Of a DNA stretch of 64,000 nucleotides, positions 1 through 9,798 are shown piece by piece. Every line of letters begins with the position of its first letter. The first letter of the stretch is position 1. The position numbers and the translations under genes were made by a program. The notes beneath the pieces are model-generated. The model saw only the letters and a program-made list of their open reading frames with translations. It ran no database searches and was not told the DNA's origin. The stretch is from Telluria antibiotica (GTDB lineage Bacteria; Pseudomonadota; Gammaproteobacteria; Burkholderiales; Burkholderiaceae_D): contig NZ_JAAQOM010000003.1 in assembly GCF_011682055.1 (NCBI RefSeq), forward strand, positions 372,001 to 436,000, read 5' to 3'.

Positions 1-3000
1 GAACAGCAGCGCTTCCTCGCCACGCTGGCGCGCCGCACGTGGGCGTTCTTCGAGGACCACGTCACGGCCGTGGACAACTGGCTCGCGCCGGAATGCATGC
101 AGGAGCATCCCGCGCCCGCCGTCGCGCACCGCACGTCGCCGACAAGCATGGGGCTCACGGTGCTCGCGAACCTCGCGGCTTGGGACTTCGGCTACGTGGC
201 CGCGGGCGAGCTGCTGGCGCGCACGCGCGCGACGCTGGGCACGATGGCCCGGCTCGAGCGCCACCGCGGCCATTTCTGCGCCGGCTACGACACGCGGACG
301 CTCGCCCCGCTGGCATCGACTTACGTGTCGACGGCGGACAGCGGCAACCTGGCCGCGCATCTGCTCACAATGGCCGCCGGCCTGGAACAGCTGGGCGACG
401 CGCCGGTCGCGTCCAGCCGCCTGCTCGACGGCATCCGCGCCACGCTCGACGTCGTGGACGACCACGCGACGCCGGCCGTACGCGATGCGGTCGCCGCAGT
501 GCGCCACCAATTGACGCCCGAGCGCTGCCGCAACGCGCACACGCTGCCGGGTCTCGCCGACTGCCTGCAGGCGCTGGTGCGCGCAGCGGACGCGCTCGTG
601 GCCGCCGTGCCGGACGACGCCGACCCGCAGCTGCGCGACTGGACCGGCAAGCTGGCCAGCCAGTGCGCGGCCGCGCATGCGGACCTGTTGCTGATGGCGC
701 CGTGGATGCGCGTCGAGCAGGAATACGTGATCGACGCGAGCCTCACGCGCATTCCCACATTGCGCGAGCTGGCCGGCTTCGGCATGCAGGCGCCCGGCGA
801 CGAACTGGCGCCGGATGCGCGCACGCGCGAGCTGCTGCTGGCCCGCCTCGTGGCCGAAGGCAGCGCCAACGCGCGGGCGCGCCTGGACGAGATCGCGCAG
901 CTGGCACGCGACGCGCGGGCCTGCGCCGACATGGATTTCGGTTGCCTCGTCGACGCGGACACGGGGCTGCTGGCGGCCGGGTGCCACGCGGGCGAGGGTC
1001 GCCTCGATGCCGACAACCACGACATGCTCGCGTCGCCAGCGCGCCTCGCCAGCTTCATCGGCATCGCGCAGGGCCAGCTCCCGCAGGATCACTGGTTCGC
1101 GCTGGGGCGCCAGCTGTGCGTCGCGCACGGCCAGGAAGTGCTGCTGTCGCGCGACGGGACGATGGCCGACTACCTGGCGCCACAACTCGTGATGCCGGCA
1201 TACCGCGGCACGCTGCTCGACGCGGCCTGCCGCGGCATCGTGCGCGCCCAGGCCGAGTACGGCCGCCGGCGTAACGTCCCCTGGGGCATCTCGGACTCGA
1301 GCTGCAACGCGATGGACGCCACGCTGCACTACGAATACCGCCCGTTCGGCGTGCCGGGCCTGGGTGCGACGCGCGGCCTCGGCGCGGACCTTGTCGTCGC
1401 GCCCTATGCCACCATGCTGGCGTTGACGGTGGAACCGGAGCGCGCCTGCGCCAACCTGGAACGCATGGCGAAGCTGGGCTTCACGGGCCGTTACGGTTTC
1501 TACGAAGCCGTCGACTACACGCCGGCGCGCCTGCCGCACGGCCAGGCCTGCGCCATCGTGCGCGCGTTCATGGCGGCCCACGAGGGCATGGGCCTGCTCG
1601 CGCTGGCGCACCTGCTGCATGACCGCCCGATGCAGCGCCGCTTCGCCAGCGATCCGCGCCTGCGCGCCGCGCTGCCGCTGCTGCACGAGCGCGTGCCGGC
1701 CGCGGGCGCGCACGCGTCCGCGCGCGCCGAGGCCGAGGAGCTGCGCCAGCCGGCGCCGGCGGCGGATGCGACGGCACGCACGGTCGCGGACCCCGACGCT
1801 GCGCCGCCGGAAGTGCAGTTGCTGTCCAACGGCACCTACCACGTGATGGTGACGGCGGCCGGCACCGGGCGCAGCACCTGGGGCGACCTGGCTCTCACGC
1901 GCTGGACCGAGGACCCGACCGTCGACGACCACGGCGTCTTCTGCTACGTGCGCGACCTGGACAGCGGCGCCGTGTGGTCGACGACGCGGCAGCCGACGGC
2001 GGCGCGGCCCGAGCGCTACGAGGCCGTATTCTCCGAAGGCCGCGCGACATATCGGCGGCGCGACCATGGCATCGAGTTGCATACGGTGGTCGCCGTCGCG
2101 TCCGAGGACGACGTCGAACTGCGCCGCGTGCGCGTCGCCAACACGACGGATGCCGTGCGCACGATCGAGCTGACGAGTCTTGCGGAAGTCGTGCCGGCGC
2201 TGCCGACGCCGTTCGCGCAGGTGGAGATCCTGGCCGGCCGTGGCGCGCTGCTGTGCACGGGCCGCCAGGGCATGGGAGCAGCCGCGCCCTGGCTGCTGCA
2301 CGTGATGACGGTGCACGGCGGCAGCGCGGCCGCGGCGGCGCCGCAGTTCGAAACCCGGCGCGCCCACTTCATCGGCCGCGGCCGAACCCTCGCGTGGCCG
2401 GCCGCGCTGGACGACCGCGCCGCACTCGCGGGGACGGCCGGTACCGTGCTCGATCCCGTGCTGGCGATCCGCCGCGTGCTGACCTTGGCGCCGCACGAGG
2501 AGGTGACCGTCGACGTCGTGCTGGGCGCGGCCGGCGCGCGCGAGCAGGCGCTGCGCCTCGTCGACACCTACCGCGAGCGCGACGCTGCCGACCGCGTGCC
2601 CGACCTGGCGTGGACGCATTGCCAGGTCGTGCTGCGCCAGCTGAACGCGGGCGAGGCGGACGCCCAGCTGTACGCGCGTCTCGCCGGCTGGGTGCTGCAT
2701 CCGCAGGCCGCGCTGCGCGCCGATCCGGCCGTCATCGCGCGCAACCAGTGCGGCCGTACGGCGCTCGCCGCGTACGGTCTGTCCGGCGAGCATCCGATCG
2801 TGCTGCTGCACATGCGCGACCTCGCCCACGTCGAACTGGCGCGCCAGCTGGTCCAGGCGCACACGTGGTGGCGCTTGAAAGGGCTCGCCGTCGACCTCGT
2901 GATCTGGTGCGACGACGGCGGCGCGGCGGGCGGCTACCGCCAGGCGCTGCACGACCAGGTGCTGGGTCTCGTCGCGTCCGGCCCCGCCGCACAAGTGATC

Positions 3001-5673
3001 GACCGGCCGGGCGGCGTGTTCGTGCGTCCGCTCGACGCGATCCCGGACGACGAGCGCGTGCTGATGCAGGCGATGGCGCGCGTGATCCTGACGGACGACC
3101 ACGGCGGCCTGGCCGAGCAGCTGCGCCGCGCGGGCGCGCGCAAGGCCGAGCCGGCGCCGGCGTTCGTCCCGGCGGCGGCGCCGCAACCGTACCCGCCGGT
3201 CGTGCTGGCCGTGCCGGACCTCGTGCTCGACAACGGCATCGGCGGCTTCAGCGCGGACGGGCGCGAATACGTGATCCGCACGGGGCCGGGCCGCTCCACG
3301 CCGGCGCCATGGGTCAACGTGCTGGCGAGCCCGATGTTCGGCACCGTCGTGTCTGATAGCGGGCAAGCCTACAGCTGGAACCAGAACGCCCGCCTGTTCC
3401 GCCTGACGCCGTGGGACGACGATCCCGTGTGCGACCGCGGCGGCGAAGCCTTCTACGTGCGCGACGAGCAGACGGGCGTCTACTGGTCGCCGACGGCGCT
3501 GCCGGCGCCCTCCGGCGGCGAGTACGTCACGCGCCACGGCTTCGGCTACAGCGCGTTCGAGCACGCGGCGCACGGCATCCACAGCGAGCTGCTGACGTAC
3601 GTGGCGCTGGACGCGCCGCTGAAGTACGTCGTGCTCCGCCTGCGCAACGACGGCGCCGCGCCGCGCCGGCTGTCCGTCACGGGCTATGTCGAATGGGTGC
3701 TGGGCGAGCTGCGGCCCGCGTCCGCACCGTACGTGGTGACGGAACAGGATCCCGTCAGCGGCGCGCTGTTCGCCCGCAACGCCTGCGACGCCGACTTCTC
3801 CGGCCGCGTCGCCTTCTTCCATCTCGACGCCGAAAAGGTGGCCTTCACGTGCGACCGCACGGAATTCATCGGGCGCGGGCGCAGTCTCGCGAATCCGGCC
3901 GCGCTGGAACGCACGGCCCTGCTGGGGCGCACGGGCGCCGCGCTCGATCCGTGCGCGGCGCTGCAGACGAGCATCGAGCTGCACCCGGGCGACGAGCAGG
4001 AACTCGTGTTCATGCTGGGCGTGGGCGGGCGCCGCAACCTGGATGCGACGGGCATGGTCCAGCGCCATGCCGGTGCCGCGACGGCGGCCGCCGACCTGGC
4101 CCGCGTGCGCGACTTCTGGGACGACACGCTGTCCGGCATCCGCATCGAGACACCGGAGCCGGCGTTCGACGTGCTGGCCAACGGCTGGCTGATGTACCAG
4201 ACCATCGCTTGCCGCATGTGGGCGCGCACGGGCCATGCGGCGTCCGGCGGCGCGTACGGCTTCCGCGACCAGCTGCAGGATGCGATGGCCGCCGTGCACG
4301 CGCGCCCGGAACTGCTGCGCGACCACATCCTGCTGTTCGCCGGCCACCAGTTCGTCGAAGGCGACGTGCAGCACGGGTGGCATCCGCCGATGGGGCGCGG
4401 CACACGCACGCGCTGCTCGGACGATGCCTTGTGGCTGCCGTTCGCCGTGCACCGCTACGTCGGCGTCACCGGGGACACGTCGCTGCTCGACGAGATCGCG
4501 CCGTTCATCGAAGGCCGCGCGCTCAGGCAGGACGAGGCGGCTTGGTGTGACGTGCCGGCCCCGTCGCGCGAGCAGGCCAGCATCTACGAGCACTGCGTGC
4601 GTGCGCTGCGGCGTGCCCTCGTGTTCGGCCCGCACGGCCTGCCGCCGATCGGCACCGGGGACTGGAACGATGGCATGGACGCAATCGGCCCCGGCGGGCG
4701 CGGCGAGAGCGTCTGGCTCGGCTTCTTCCTGTACGACGTGCTGTGCCGCTTCGCCGACCTCGCCGACCGCCGCGGCGACTACGGTTTCTGCACGACCTGC
4801 CGCAGCGCGGCCCAGGTCCTCGCGCACAACATCGAGGACAACGCGTGGGACGGAGAATGGTACCGGCGCGCCTACTTCGACGACGGCACGCCGCTCGGCA
4901 CGCGCGACGGCGCCGCGTGCCGCATCGATGCCGTCGCGCAGAGCTGGGCCGTGCTGTCCGGCGCGGCCGACCTGGGCCGCGCGCGCATCGCGCTGGACGC
5001 GGTCGACGCGCACCTCGTGCGACGTGACGCGGGCCTCATGCACATGCTCGATCCGCCGTTCGATGCGGGTGCGCCCGATGCGGGCGCCATCGGCGCGGAT
5101 CCGCCGGGCGTGCGCGCCAACGGCGGCCAGTGCACGCAGGCCGCGATCTGGACGGCGATGGCGTTCGCGCACTTGGGCGACACGGAACGGGCCTGGGAAC
5201 TGGCGCGCATGCTCAACCCCGTAGAGCGCACCGGCACGGCCGAGGATTGCGCCACCTATGCGGCGGAACCGTATGCGATGGCGGACGACGTGGTGGCCGC
5301 CGCGCCGTACGCGGGACGGGCCGGCGGCAGCTGGTACACGGGGGCGGCCGCGTGGATGTACCGGCTGATCGTGGAATCCCTGCTCGGCGTGACGCGCGCG
5401 GGCGACGCGCTGACCCTGACGCCGCGCCTCCCGGCCGGCTGGGAGGGCTTCCGCCTGCACTACCGTTACCGCGGCACCCACTACGCGATCGCCGTGCACC
5501 GCGCGGACGAGGCGCTGCTGTGCGTGGACGGCGTGGCGCAGCAGGGCCACACGATCGTGCTGGAGGACGACGGCCGGACGCACGAGGTGGAGATGCACGT
5601 GCCGTACCGCCAAGGCGTGCCGTTCGCCGTGCCGCCGCCGGACAGGACCGCGTGCGAAAAAATGCGGCCCTGA
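1..5673 (+). CDS. ndvB: Cyclic beta-1,2-glucan synthase (GT84/GH94), 3' part
   Basis: The reading frame is open from base 1, so the gene begins upstream; 1890 residues are visible and full-length family members are about 2800. The missing part should hold the membrane-bound GT84 glucosyltransferase. In order, the visible part has an RTSPT motif near residue 44, a glycoamylase-like (PF10091) region near 430-560 with a GVPGLG...RGL...VVAPYAT block, and two glycosyltransferase-36 beta-sandwich domains starting near 606 and 1076. The C-terminal GH94 phosphorylase barrel starts near 1390. GDWNDGMD near residue 1553 carries the expected GH94 acid. Family role: making and sizing cyclic beta-1,2-glucans, which are periplasmic osmoprotectants also needed in host interaction. 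The family assignment is firm; the glucan product is inferred. Confidence 0.93.
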   Translation, partial: EQQRFLATLARRTWAFFEDHVTAVDNWLAPECMQEHPAPAVAHRTSPTSMGLTVLANLAAWDFGYVAAGELLARTRATLGTMARLERHRGHFCAGYDTRTLAPLASTYVSTADSGNLAAHLLTMAAGLEQLGDAPVASSRLLDGIRATLDVVDDHATPAVRDAVAAVRHQLTPERCRNAHTLPGLADCLQALVRAADALVAAVPDDADPQLRDWTGKLASQCAAAHADLLLMAPWMRVEQEYVIDASLTRIPTLRELAGFGMQAPGDELAPDARTRELLLARLVAEGSANARARLDEIAQLARDARACADMDFGCLVDADTGLLAAGCHAGEGRLDADNHDMLASPARLASFIGIAQGQLPQDHWFALGRQLCVAHGQEVLLSRDGTMADYLAPQLVMPAYRGTLLDAACRGIVRAQAEYGRRRNVPWGISDSSCNAMDATLHYEYRPFGVPGLGATRGLGADLVVAPYATMLALTVEPERACANLERMAKLGFTGRYGFYEAVDYTPARLPHGQACAIVRAFMAAHEGMGLLALAHLLHDRPMQRRFASDPRLRAALPLLHERVPAAGAHASARAEAEELRQPAPAADATARTVADPDAAPPEVQLLSNGTYHVMVTAAGTGRSTWGDLALTRWTEDPTVDDHGVFCYVRDLDSGAVWSTTRQPTAARPERYEAVFSEGRATYRRRDHGIELHTVVAVASEDDVELRRVRVANTTDAVRTIELTSLAEVVPALPTPFAQVEILAGRGALLCTGRQGMGAAAPWLLHVMTVHGGSAAAAAPQFETRRAHFIGRGRTLAWPAALDDRAALAGTAGTVLDPVLAIRRVLTLAPHEEVTVDVVLGAAGAREQALRLVDTYRERDAADRVPDLAWTHCQVVLRQLNAGEADAQLYARLAGWVLHPQAALRADPAVIARNQCGRTALAAYGLSGEHPIVLLHMRDLAHVELARQLVQAHTWWRLKGLAVDLVIWCDDGGAAGGYRQALHDQVLGLVASGPAAQVIDRPGGVFVRPLDAIPDDERVLMQAMARVILTDDHGGLAEQLRRAGARKAEPAPAFVPAAAPQPYPPVVLAVPDLVLDNGIGGFSADGREYVIRTGPGRSTPAPWVNVLASPMFGTVVSDSGQAYSWNQNARLFRLTPWDDDPVCDRGGEAFYVRDEQTGVYWSPTALPAPSGGEYVTRHGFGYSAFEHAAHGIHSELLTYVALDAPLKYVVLRLRNDGAAPRRLSVTGYVEWVLGELRPASAPYVVTEQDPVSGALFARNACDADFSGRVAFFHLDAEKVAFTCDRTEFIGRGRSLANPAALERTALLGRTGAALDPCAALQTSIELHPGDEQELVFMLGVGGRRNLDATGMVQRHAGAATAAADLARVRDFWDDTLSGIRIETPEPAFDVLANGWLMYQTIACRMWARTGHAASGGAYGFRDQLQDAMAAVHARPELLRDHILLFAGHQFVEGDVQHGWHPPMGRGTRTRCSDDALWLPFAVHRYVGVTGDTSLLDEIAPFIEGRALRQDEAAWCDVPAPSREQASIYEHCVRALRRALVFGPHGLPPIGTGDWNDGMDAIGPGGRGESVWLGFFLYDVLCRFADLADRRGDYGFCTTCRSAAQVLAHNIEDNAWDGEWYRRAYFDDGTPLGTRDGAACRIDAVAQSWAVLSGAADLGRARIALDAVDAHLVRRDAGLMHMLDPPFDAGAPDAGAIGADPPGVRANGGQCTQAAIWTAMAFAHLGDTERAWELARMLNPVERTGTAEDCATYAAEPYAMADDVVAAAPYAGRAGGSWYTGAAAWMYRLIVESLLGVTRAGDALTLTPRLPAGWEGFRLHYRYRGTHYAIAVHRADEALLCVDGVAQQGHTIVLEDDGRTHEVEMHVPYRQGVPFAVPPPDRTACEKMRP

Positions 5674-5709
5674 CCCGCAATGCGCGTGCCATGCAGGACG
5701 GCTTATATT

Positions 5710-5739
5710 TTGTCAATAAAATAATAATTTTCTGATAAT
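5710..5739 (+). promoter_or_regulatory. Candidate sigma-70 promoter of the PHP metallohydrolase
   Basis: TTGTCA at 5710-5715 and GATAAT at 5734-5739 are 18 bp apart. They lie in a short AT-rich island that stands out from the GC-rich surroundings. Transcription would start near 5746 and give a leader of about 47 nt. Confidence 0.5.
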
Positions 5740-5770
5740 TTCATGAGCCGGGGATCAACGCGCCCTGGGT

Positions 5771-5791
5771 ATGCAATTGCAAAAATTGCAT
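5771..5791. promoter_or_regulatory. Perfect 8-bp inverted repeat next to a start codon
   Basis: ATGCAATT and AATTGCAT are separated by GCAAA and end one base before the ATG at 5793. They occupy the place where a ribosome binding site should be, and no Shine-Dalgarno sequence is visible. This could be an operator or an RNA hairpin that limits translation. Confidence 0.45.
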
Positions 5792-5792
5792 C

Positions 5793-7424
5793 ATGAAAAC
5801 CTCATTCCTCCTCTCGTCCCTGGTGCCGGCCGCAGCCGGCGTTTTTCAACCGTCAGCGCATGCGGCCGTGCGCGAACACCTCGAGCTCGAGGCGACGCTG
5901 CTTGCGCCGTACCATGGCGACGCGCGCGGTGCGCGTCCGGATGCGCGCACGTTCACGCTGTCGTTCGAGTACCCCGGCCTGAGCGGCCGCCGTCCCGTGA
6001 CGTGGCGCCTGGATCTCGTGGCGCCGTCCGGCCGGCGCGTCGCCCGCTGGCAGGGCCGCGTTGCACTGGTAGGCAGGCCGGCCGACGCGGCCGTGCGCTG
6101 GACGGGCAGCGTGGCTGGCCATCGGCCGGCGCCCGGCGTCTATCGCGTGCGGCTGCATGCCGCGAGCGGCGCGGAGAGCGTCGACCAGGCCTGGGACATC
6201 GCCGTGGGCGCGCTGCCCGCGCCCGCGCTGCCTCGGTTCGCGCCGCTGGCGACAGGGCACGCGCGCATGCTGGCGGTGCCTGCTGCCGGCGCGCTGCCGT
6301 ACACGGTCTATTACGGCAACCTGCACAGCCAGACGCGCGACAGCGACGGCGGCGGCCCCGTCGACACCTGCCACGGCGCGCAGGACCCGCAGTCGGCGCC
6401 CTACGGCCCGGACGCCGCCTACCCGTATGCGCGCCGGCATGGCCTGGACATGCTGATGGTCTCGGAGCACAACCACATGTACGACGGCTCGGACGGCACG
6501 AACCCGGATGCCGACCCGGCGAAAGCGCGCGCCATGTACCAGGCGGGCCTCGCGACGGCGCGCGATTTTTCGGCCGCGAATCCGGGCTTCCTCGCGCTGT
6601 ACGGCATGGAATGGGGCGTGATCGGCAACGGCGGCCACTTGAACATCTTCGACAGCGACGAGCTGCTCGGCTGGGAGCGCAATGGCAAGGGCGAGCTGAT
6701 CGCGGACACGGAGACGCCGAAGAGCGACTACGCCGCGCTGTACGCGCTGATGCGCCAGCGCGGCTGGACGGGCCAGTTCAACCACCCGGCGCTCGCGGGC
6801 CAGTTCGTCGTGAACGGCACGCCGCTCGCGTACACGCCCGACGGCGACGCCGTGATGGCCTTGTGCGAAGTGGTCAACAGCTCGGCCTTCTCGAACAGCG
6901 AGAACGAAGGCGAGACGCGGCGCAGCAATTTCGAGCAGGCCTGCGACAAGCTGCTGGAAGCGGGCTACCACGTCGCGTTCAGCAGCAACCAGGACAACCA
7001 CTGCGCCAACTGGGGCGCGTCGTACAGCAACCGCAGCGCCGTGCTGGTCCCGGCCGGCGCGCCGCTGACGCGGGCGAGCTTCCTCGACGCCGTGCGTGCG
7101 CGCCGCGTGTTCGCGACGATGGACAAGGATGCGCAGATCGTGTTCACGGCGAACGGCCACCTGATGGGCGAGCGCTTCGACAACGCGGGCGCGTTGCACT
7201 TGCAGGTGGCGTATGCGAGCACCAGCGGCAGGCAGGCGGCGACGGTGGCGATCATGGAAGGCGTCCCGGGACGCAACGGCGACGTGACCCAGCTCTCCGA
7301 CCAGGCCGACGTGACGACGACGCCGGCACCCGGCGCGCATTTCTATTATGCGAAAGTGACGCAGGACGACGGCAAGGTGCTGTGGTCCGCACCCGTGTGG
7401 GTCGCGCAGGCGGCGTTGCCCTAG
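5793..7424 (+). CDS. Exported CehA/McbA-type PHP-domain metallohydrolase
   Basis: The protein has 543 residues. A signal peptide of about 24 residues ends ...QPSAHA. A beta-rich N-terminal part is followed by a PHP-like metal site: YYGNLHSQT near 173, SEHNH near 223, GMEWG near 270, GGHLNIF near 280, FNHP near 328 and NQDNHC near 398. CehA/McbA relatives include carbaryl esterases and other phosphoesterases, but the substrate cannot be read from sequence. The gene stands alone behind its own promoter and has no clear ribosome binding site because a palindrome fills that position. Its 3' end overlaps that of the convergent exporter gene by 4 bp. Confidence 0.8.
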   Translation: MKTSFLLSSLVPAAAGVFQPSAHAAVREHLELEATLLAPYHGDARGARPDARTFTLSFEYPGLSGRRPVTWRLDLVAPSGRRVARWQGRVALVGRPADAAVRWTGSVAGHRPAPGVYRVRLHAASGAESVDQAWDIAVGALPAPALPRFAPLATGHARMLAVPAAGALPYTVYYGNLHSQTRDSDGGGPVDTCHGAQDPQSAPYGPDAAYPYARRHGLDMLMVSEHNHMYDGSDGTNPDADPAKARAMYQAGLATARDFSAANPGFLALYGMEWGVIGNGGHLNIFDSDELLGWERNGKGELIADTETPKSDYAALYALMRQRGWTGQFNHPALAGQFVVNGTPLAYTPDGDAVMALCEVVNSSAFSNSENEGETRRSNFEQACDKLLEAGYHVAFSSNQDNHCANWGASYSNRSAVLVPAGAPLTRASFLDAVRARRVFATMDKDAQIVFTANGHLMGERFDNAGALHLQVAYASTSGRQAATVAIMEGVPGRNGDVTQLSDQADVTTTPAPGAHFYYAKVTQDDGKVLWSAPVWVAQAALP

Positions 7425-8011
7425 AACCCGAGGCTGCGACCCGCGCCGAGCAGGGTGGCGATGCCCAGCACGGCGAAGACCAGCGCGGCCAGGCCGTGCA
7501 CGAGCTTCAGCGATGACGAACCCGCCGTCAGGCGCCCCGCGATCCGGTCGCCGAAATACACGGCCGGCACGTTCGCGATCATCATGCCGAGCGTCGTGCC
7601 GGCGACGACCGACACGGCGGAACTGTAGCGCGCCGCCAGGGCGACGGTGGCCACCTGTGTCTTGTCGCCCATCTCGGCGACGAAGAACGCGATGGCGGTC
7701 GTGAGGAACACGCCGAAGCGCGCGAGCGGCGTCTCGTCCTCGTCCACTTCGTCCGGCACCATGATCCACGCGGCCATGCCGAGGAAGGCGATGCCCAGCA
7801 CCCAGCGCATGACGTCGGGCCCCAGCAGGCGGCTCACGAGCGCGCCGACAGCGGCCGCGAACGCATGGTTTGCGACGGTCGAGACGAGGATGCCGGCCAC
7901 GATGGGCAGCGGACGACGGAAGCGCGCGGCGAGCAGGAAGGCCAGCAGCTGGGTCTTGTCGCCGATTTCGGCGAGGGCGACGATGCCGGTGGAAACGAGG
8001 AAGGCGTCCAT
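7421..8011 (-). CDS. GDT1/TMEM165-family (UPF0016) manganese exporter
   Basis: The protein has 196 residues and six predicted membrane helices in two homologous halves. Each half carries the family signature: ALAEIGDKTQ near residues 8-17 and VAEMGDKTQ in the second half. Bacterial members (MntX/MneA) export Mn2+; eukaryotic GDT1/TMEM165 move Mn2+/Ca2+ in the Golgi. The start at 8011 (MDAFLVSTG) is chosen because the signature-bearing helix begins there; an in-frame ATG at 8041 adds ten residues unlike the family. Many homologues are controlled by a yybP-ykoY Mn riboswitch, but none is recognisable in the short gap to the divergent gene. Confidence 0.88.
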   Translation of the reverse strand: MDAFLVSTGIVALAEIGDKTQLLAFLLAARFRRPLPIVAGILVSTVANHAFAAAVGALVSRLLGPDVMRWVLGIAFLGMAAWIMVPDEVDEDETPLARFGVFLTTAIAFFVAEMGDKTQVATVALAARYSSAVSVVAGTTLGMMIANVPAVYFGDRIAGRLTAGSSSLKLVHGLAALVFAVLGIATLLGAGRSLGF

Positions 8012-8139
8012 CTGGGAACCGCGGCACGGCGCGGCGGGCAAGGCGGTGAAACGCGGATCATAGCAGAGCCGCGGGCGACAATGCTATGCTGCTCGCGCTC
8101 CCGCCATCCGGGACAGTCCACCATCGAGGAATCCACGCC

Positions 8140-9798
8140 ATGAATCGAATCGCAGCAGCGATCCTGCTCGCTTTGTCCGGCGCCGCACTGGCGCAGACGT
8201 CCACCGCTCCCGTCGCGCCGTCCGCTTCGGCCCCCGTCTTCGCGCCCGCCGCCGCCGTCGATGCTGCCGCCGTCCTGAACGCCCATCTGGCGGACGACGT
8301 GACACGCACGATGAAGCTGTTCGACGTGCCCGGCATCGCGATCGCCGTCGTCAAGGACGGCAAGGTCGTCGCCACCCGCGGCTTCGGCGTGCGCAAGCTG
8401 GGCGCGCCGGACAAGGTCGACGGCAGGACGCTGTTCGAGATCGCGTCGAACTCGAAGGCGTTCACCGCGGCCGCGCTGGCGATGCTCGTCGACGAAGGCA
8501 AGCTGGCGTGGGACGACCCGGTCACGAAGCACCTGCCCGATTTCCAGATGTACGACGCGTACGTGACGCACGAGATGACGGTGCGCGACCTGCTCACGCA
8601 CCGCAGCGGCCTGGGTCTCGGCGCCGGCGACCTGCTGTGGTGGCCGACGACGAACTTTTCGACGGACGAGATCATCCACGAGCTGCGCTACATCCGCCCC
8701 GCCACGAGCTTCCGCAGCAGCTATGCGTACGACAACCTGCTGTACATCGTGGCGGGCAAGATCGTCGCCGCGAAGTCGGGCAAGACGTGGGGCGAGACGA
8801 TCCGCGACCGCATCCTGCGGCCGGTTGGCATGACGGCGACGACGACGAGTCTCGCCCAGAACAAGGGCAATCCGGACGTGGCGAATGCGCACAGCAAGAT
8901 CGACGACAAGATCGCGGCCGTGAAGGCGATGCCCGTGGCGAATGCCGTGGGCGCCGTCGGCATCAACACGAACGCGGAGGACATCGCGCGCTGGATGAAC
9001 GTGCTGCTGGCCGGCGGCCGCGTGGGCAGGGACTCCAGCGGCAAGGAGGTGCGGCTGTACAGCGAGAAGCAGGCGCGCGAGATGTGGACGGCGCAGACGC
9101 CGATGCCCATCACCGAGCCTGATCCGAAGCTGGCCGCCACGCGCCCGAACTTCCTCGCCTACGGCCTCGGCTTCCAGCTGCGCGACTGGCAGGGCAAGCT
9201 GCTCGCGATGCACAGCGGCGCGCTGCAGGGCTTTTATTCGAAGGTGGTGCTCGTGCCGGAAGCGAAGCTGGGCATCGCGATTCTCACCAATGCGGAAAGC
9301 GGCGGCTCGCTGAACGCGCTGCAGTACCAGCTGCTCGACCGCATGCTGAACCCGGCCGCGACGACCGACTGGATCGGCACCGTGAAAGCCGTCGACGACG
9401 AGAGCCACGCGAAGGAACTGGAGCGCCTCGGCAAGGCGAACGCCGCGCGCGCGGAAAAGTCGCAACCGTCGCTGGCGCCCACGGCGTACGACGGCGACTA
9501 CGAGGACCCGTGGTACGGCCTCGCGACGATCCGCCACGTGGGTGGCAAGCAGCTGCTGACCCTGTCGCGCACGCCGGACCTGACGGGCGAGCTGGAACAC
9601 TACCAGTACGACACTTTCATCGTGCGCTGGAAGGAGCGCAACTTCAACGCGGACGCCTACGTGACGTTCGCGCTGAACCCGGACGGCAGCATCGAGCGCA
9701 TGCGGATGCAGCCGATCTCCACGGAGACGGATTTCAGCTACGACTTCCAGGACCTGAACTTCACGCCCGTCAAGAAGGAAGCGCCCAAGGCGCCTTAA
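8140..9798 (+). CDS. Secreted serine hydrolase of the beta-lactamase/esterase class C family
   Basis: The protein has 552 residues. The signal peptide MNRIAAAILLALSGAALAQ fixes the start at 8140, with GAGGA at 8126-8130; an upstream in-frame ATG at 8086 would bury it. PF00144 motifs are complete: SNSK with nucleophile S103 and K106, YDN at Y197, and HSG at H358 in place of KTG. H(S/T)G is usual for esterases and peptidases of this family rather than true AmpC lactamases. The C-terminal ~110 residues match the beta-barrel DUF3471 domain often fused here. Substrate is unknown; D-aminopeptidase, esterase or penicillin-binding activity is possible. It runs divergently from the manganese exporter gene. 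Confidence 0.85.
   Translation: MNRIAAAILLALSGAALAQTSTAPVAPSASAPVFAPAAAVDAAAVLNAHLADDVTRTMKLFDVPGIAIAVVKDGKVVATRGFGVRKLGAPDKVDGRTLFEIASNSKAFTAAALAMLVDEGKLAWDDPVTKHLPDFQMYDAYVTHEMTVRDLLTHRSGLGLGAGDLLWWPTTNFSTDEIIHELRYIRPATSFRSSYAYDNLLYIVAGKIVAAKSGKTWGETIRDRILRPVGMTATTTSLAQNKGNPDVANAHSKIDDKIAAVKAMPVANAVGAVGINTNAEDIARWMNVLLAGGRVGRDSSGKEVRLYSEKQAREMWTAQTPMPITEPDPKLAATRPNFLAYGLGFQLRDWQGKLLAMHSGALQGFYSKVVLVPEAKLGIAILTNAESGGSLNALQYQLLDRMLNPAATTDWIGTVKAVDDESHAKELERLGKANAARAEKSQPSLAPTAYDGDYEDPWYGLATIRHVGGKQLLTLSRTPDLTGELEHYQYDTFIVRWKERNFNADAYVTFALNPDGSIERMRMQPISTETDFSYDFQDLNFTPVKKEAPKAP

Noticed and set aside
5853-8027. 724-codon minus frame opposite the PHP metallohydrolase
   Set aside because: Composition is typical of antisense frames in GC-rich DNA; the plus-strand protein has a signal peptide and metal motifs.
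8012-8139. yybP-ykoY manganese riboswitch upstream of the GDT1-type exporter
   Set aside because: Looked for because homologues often have one. The gap lacks its conserved blocks; only an 8-9 bp inverted repeat (AGCATAGCA/TGCTATGAT) is present.
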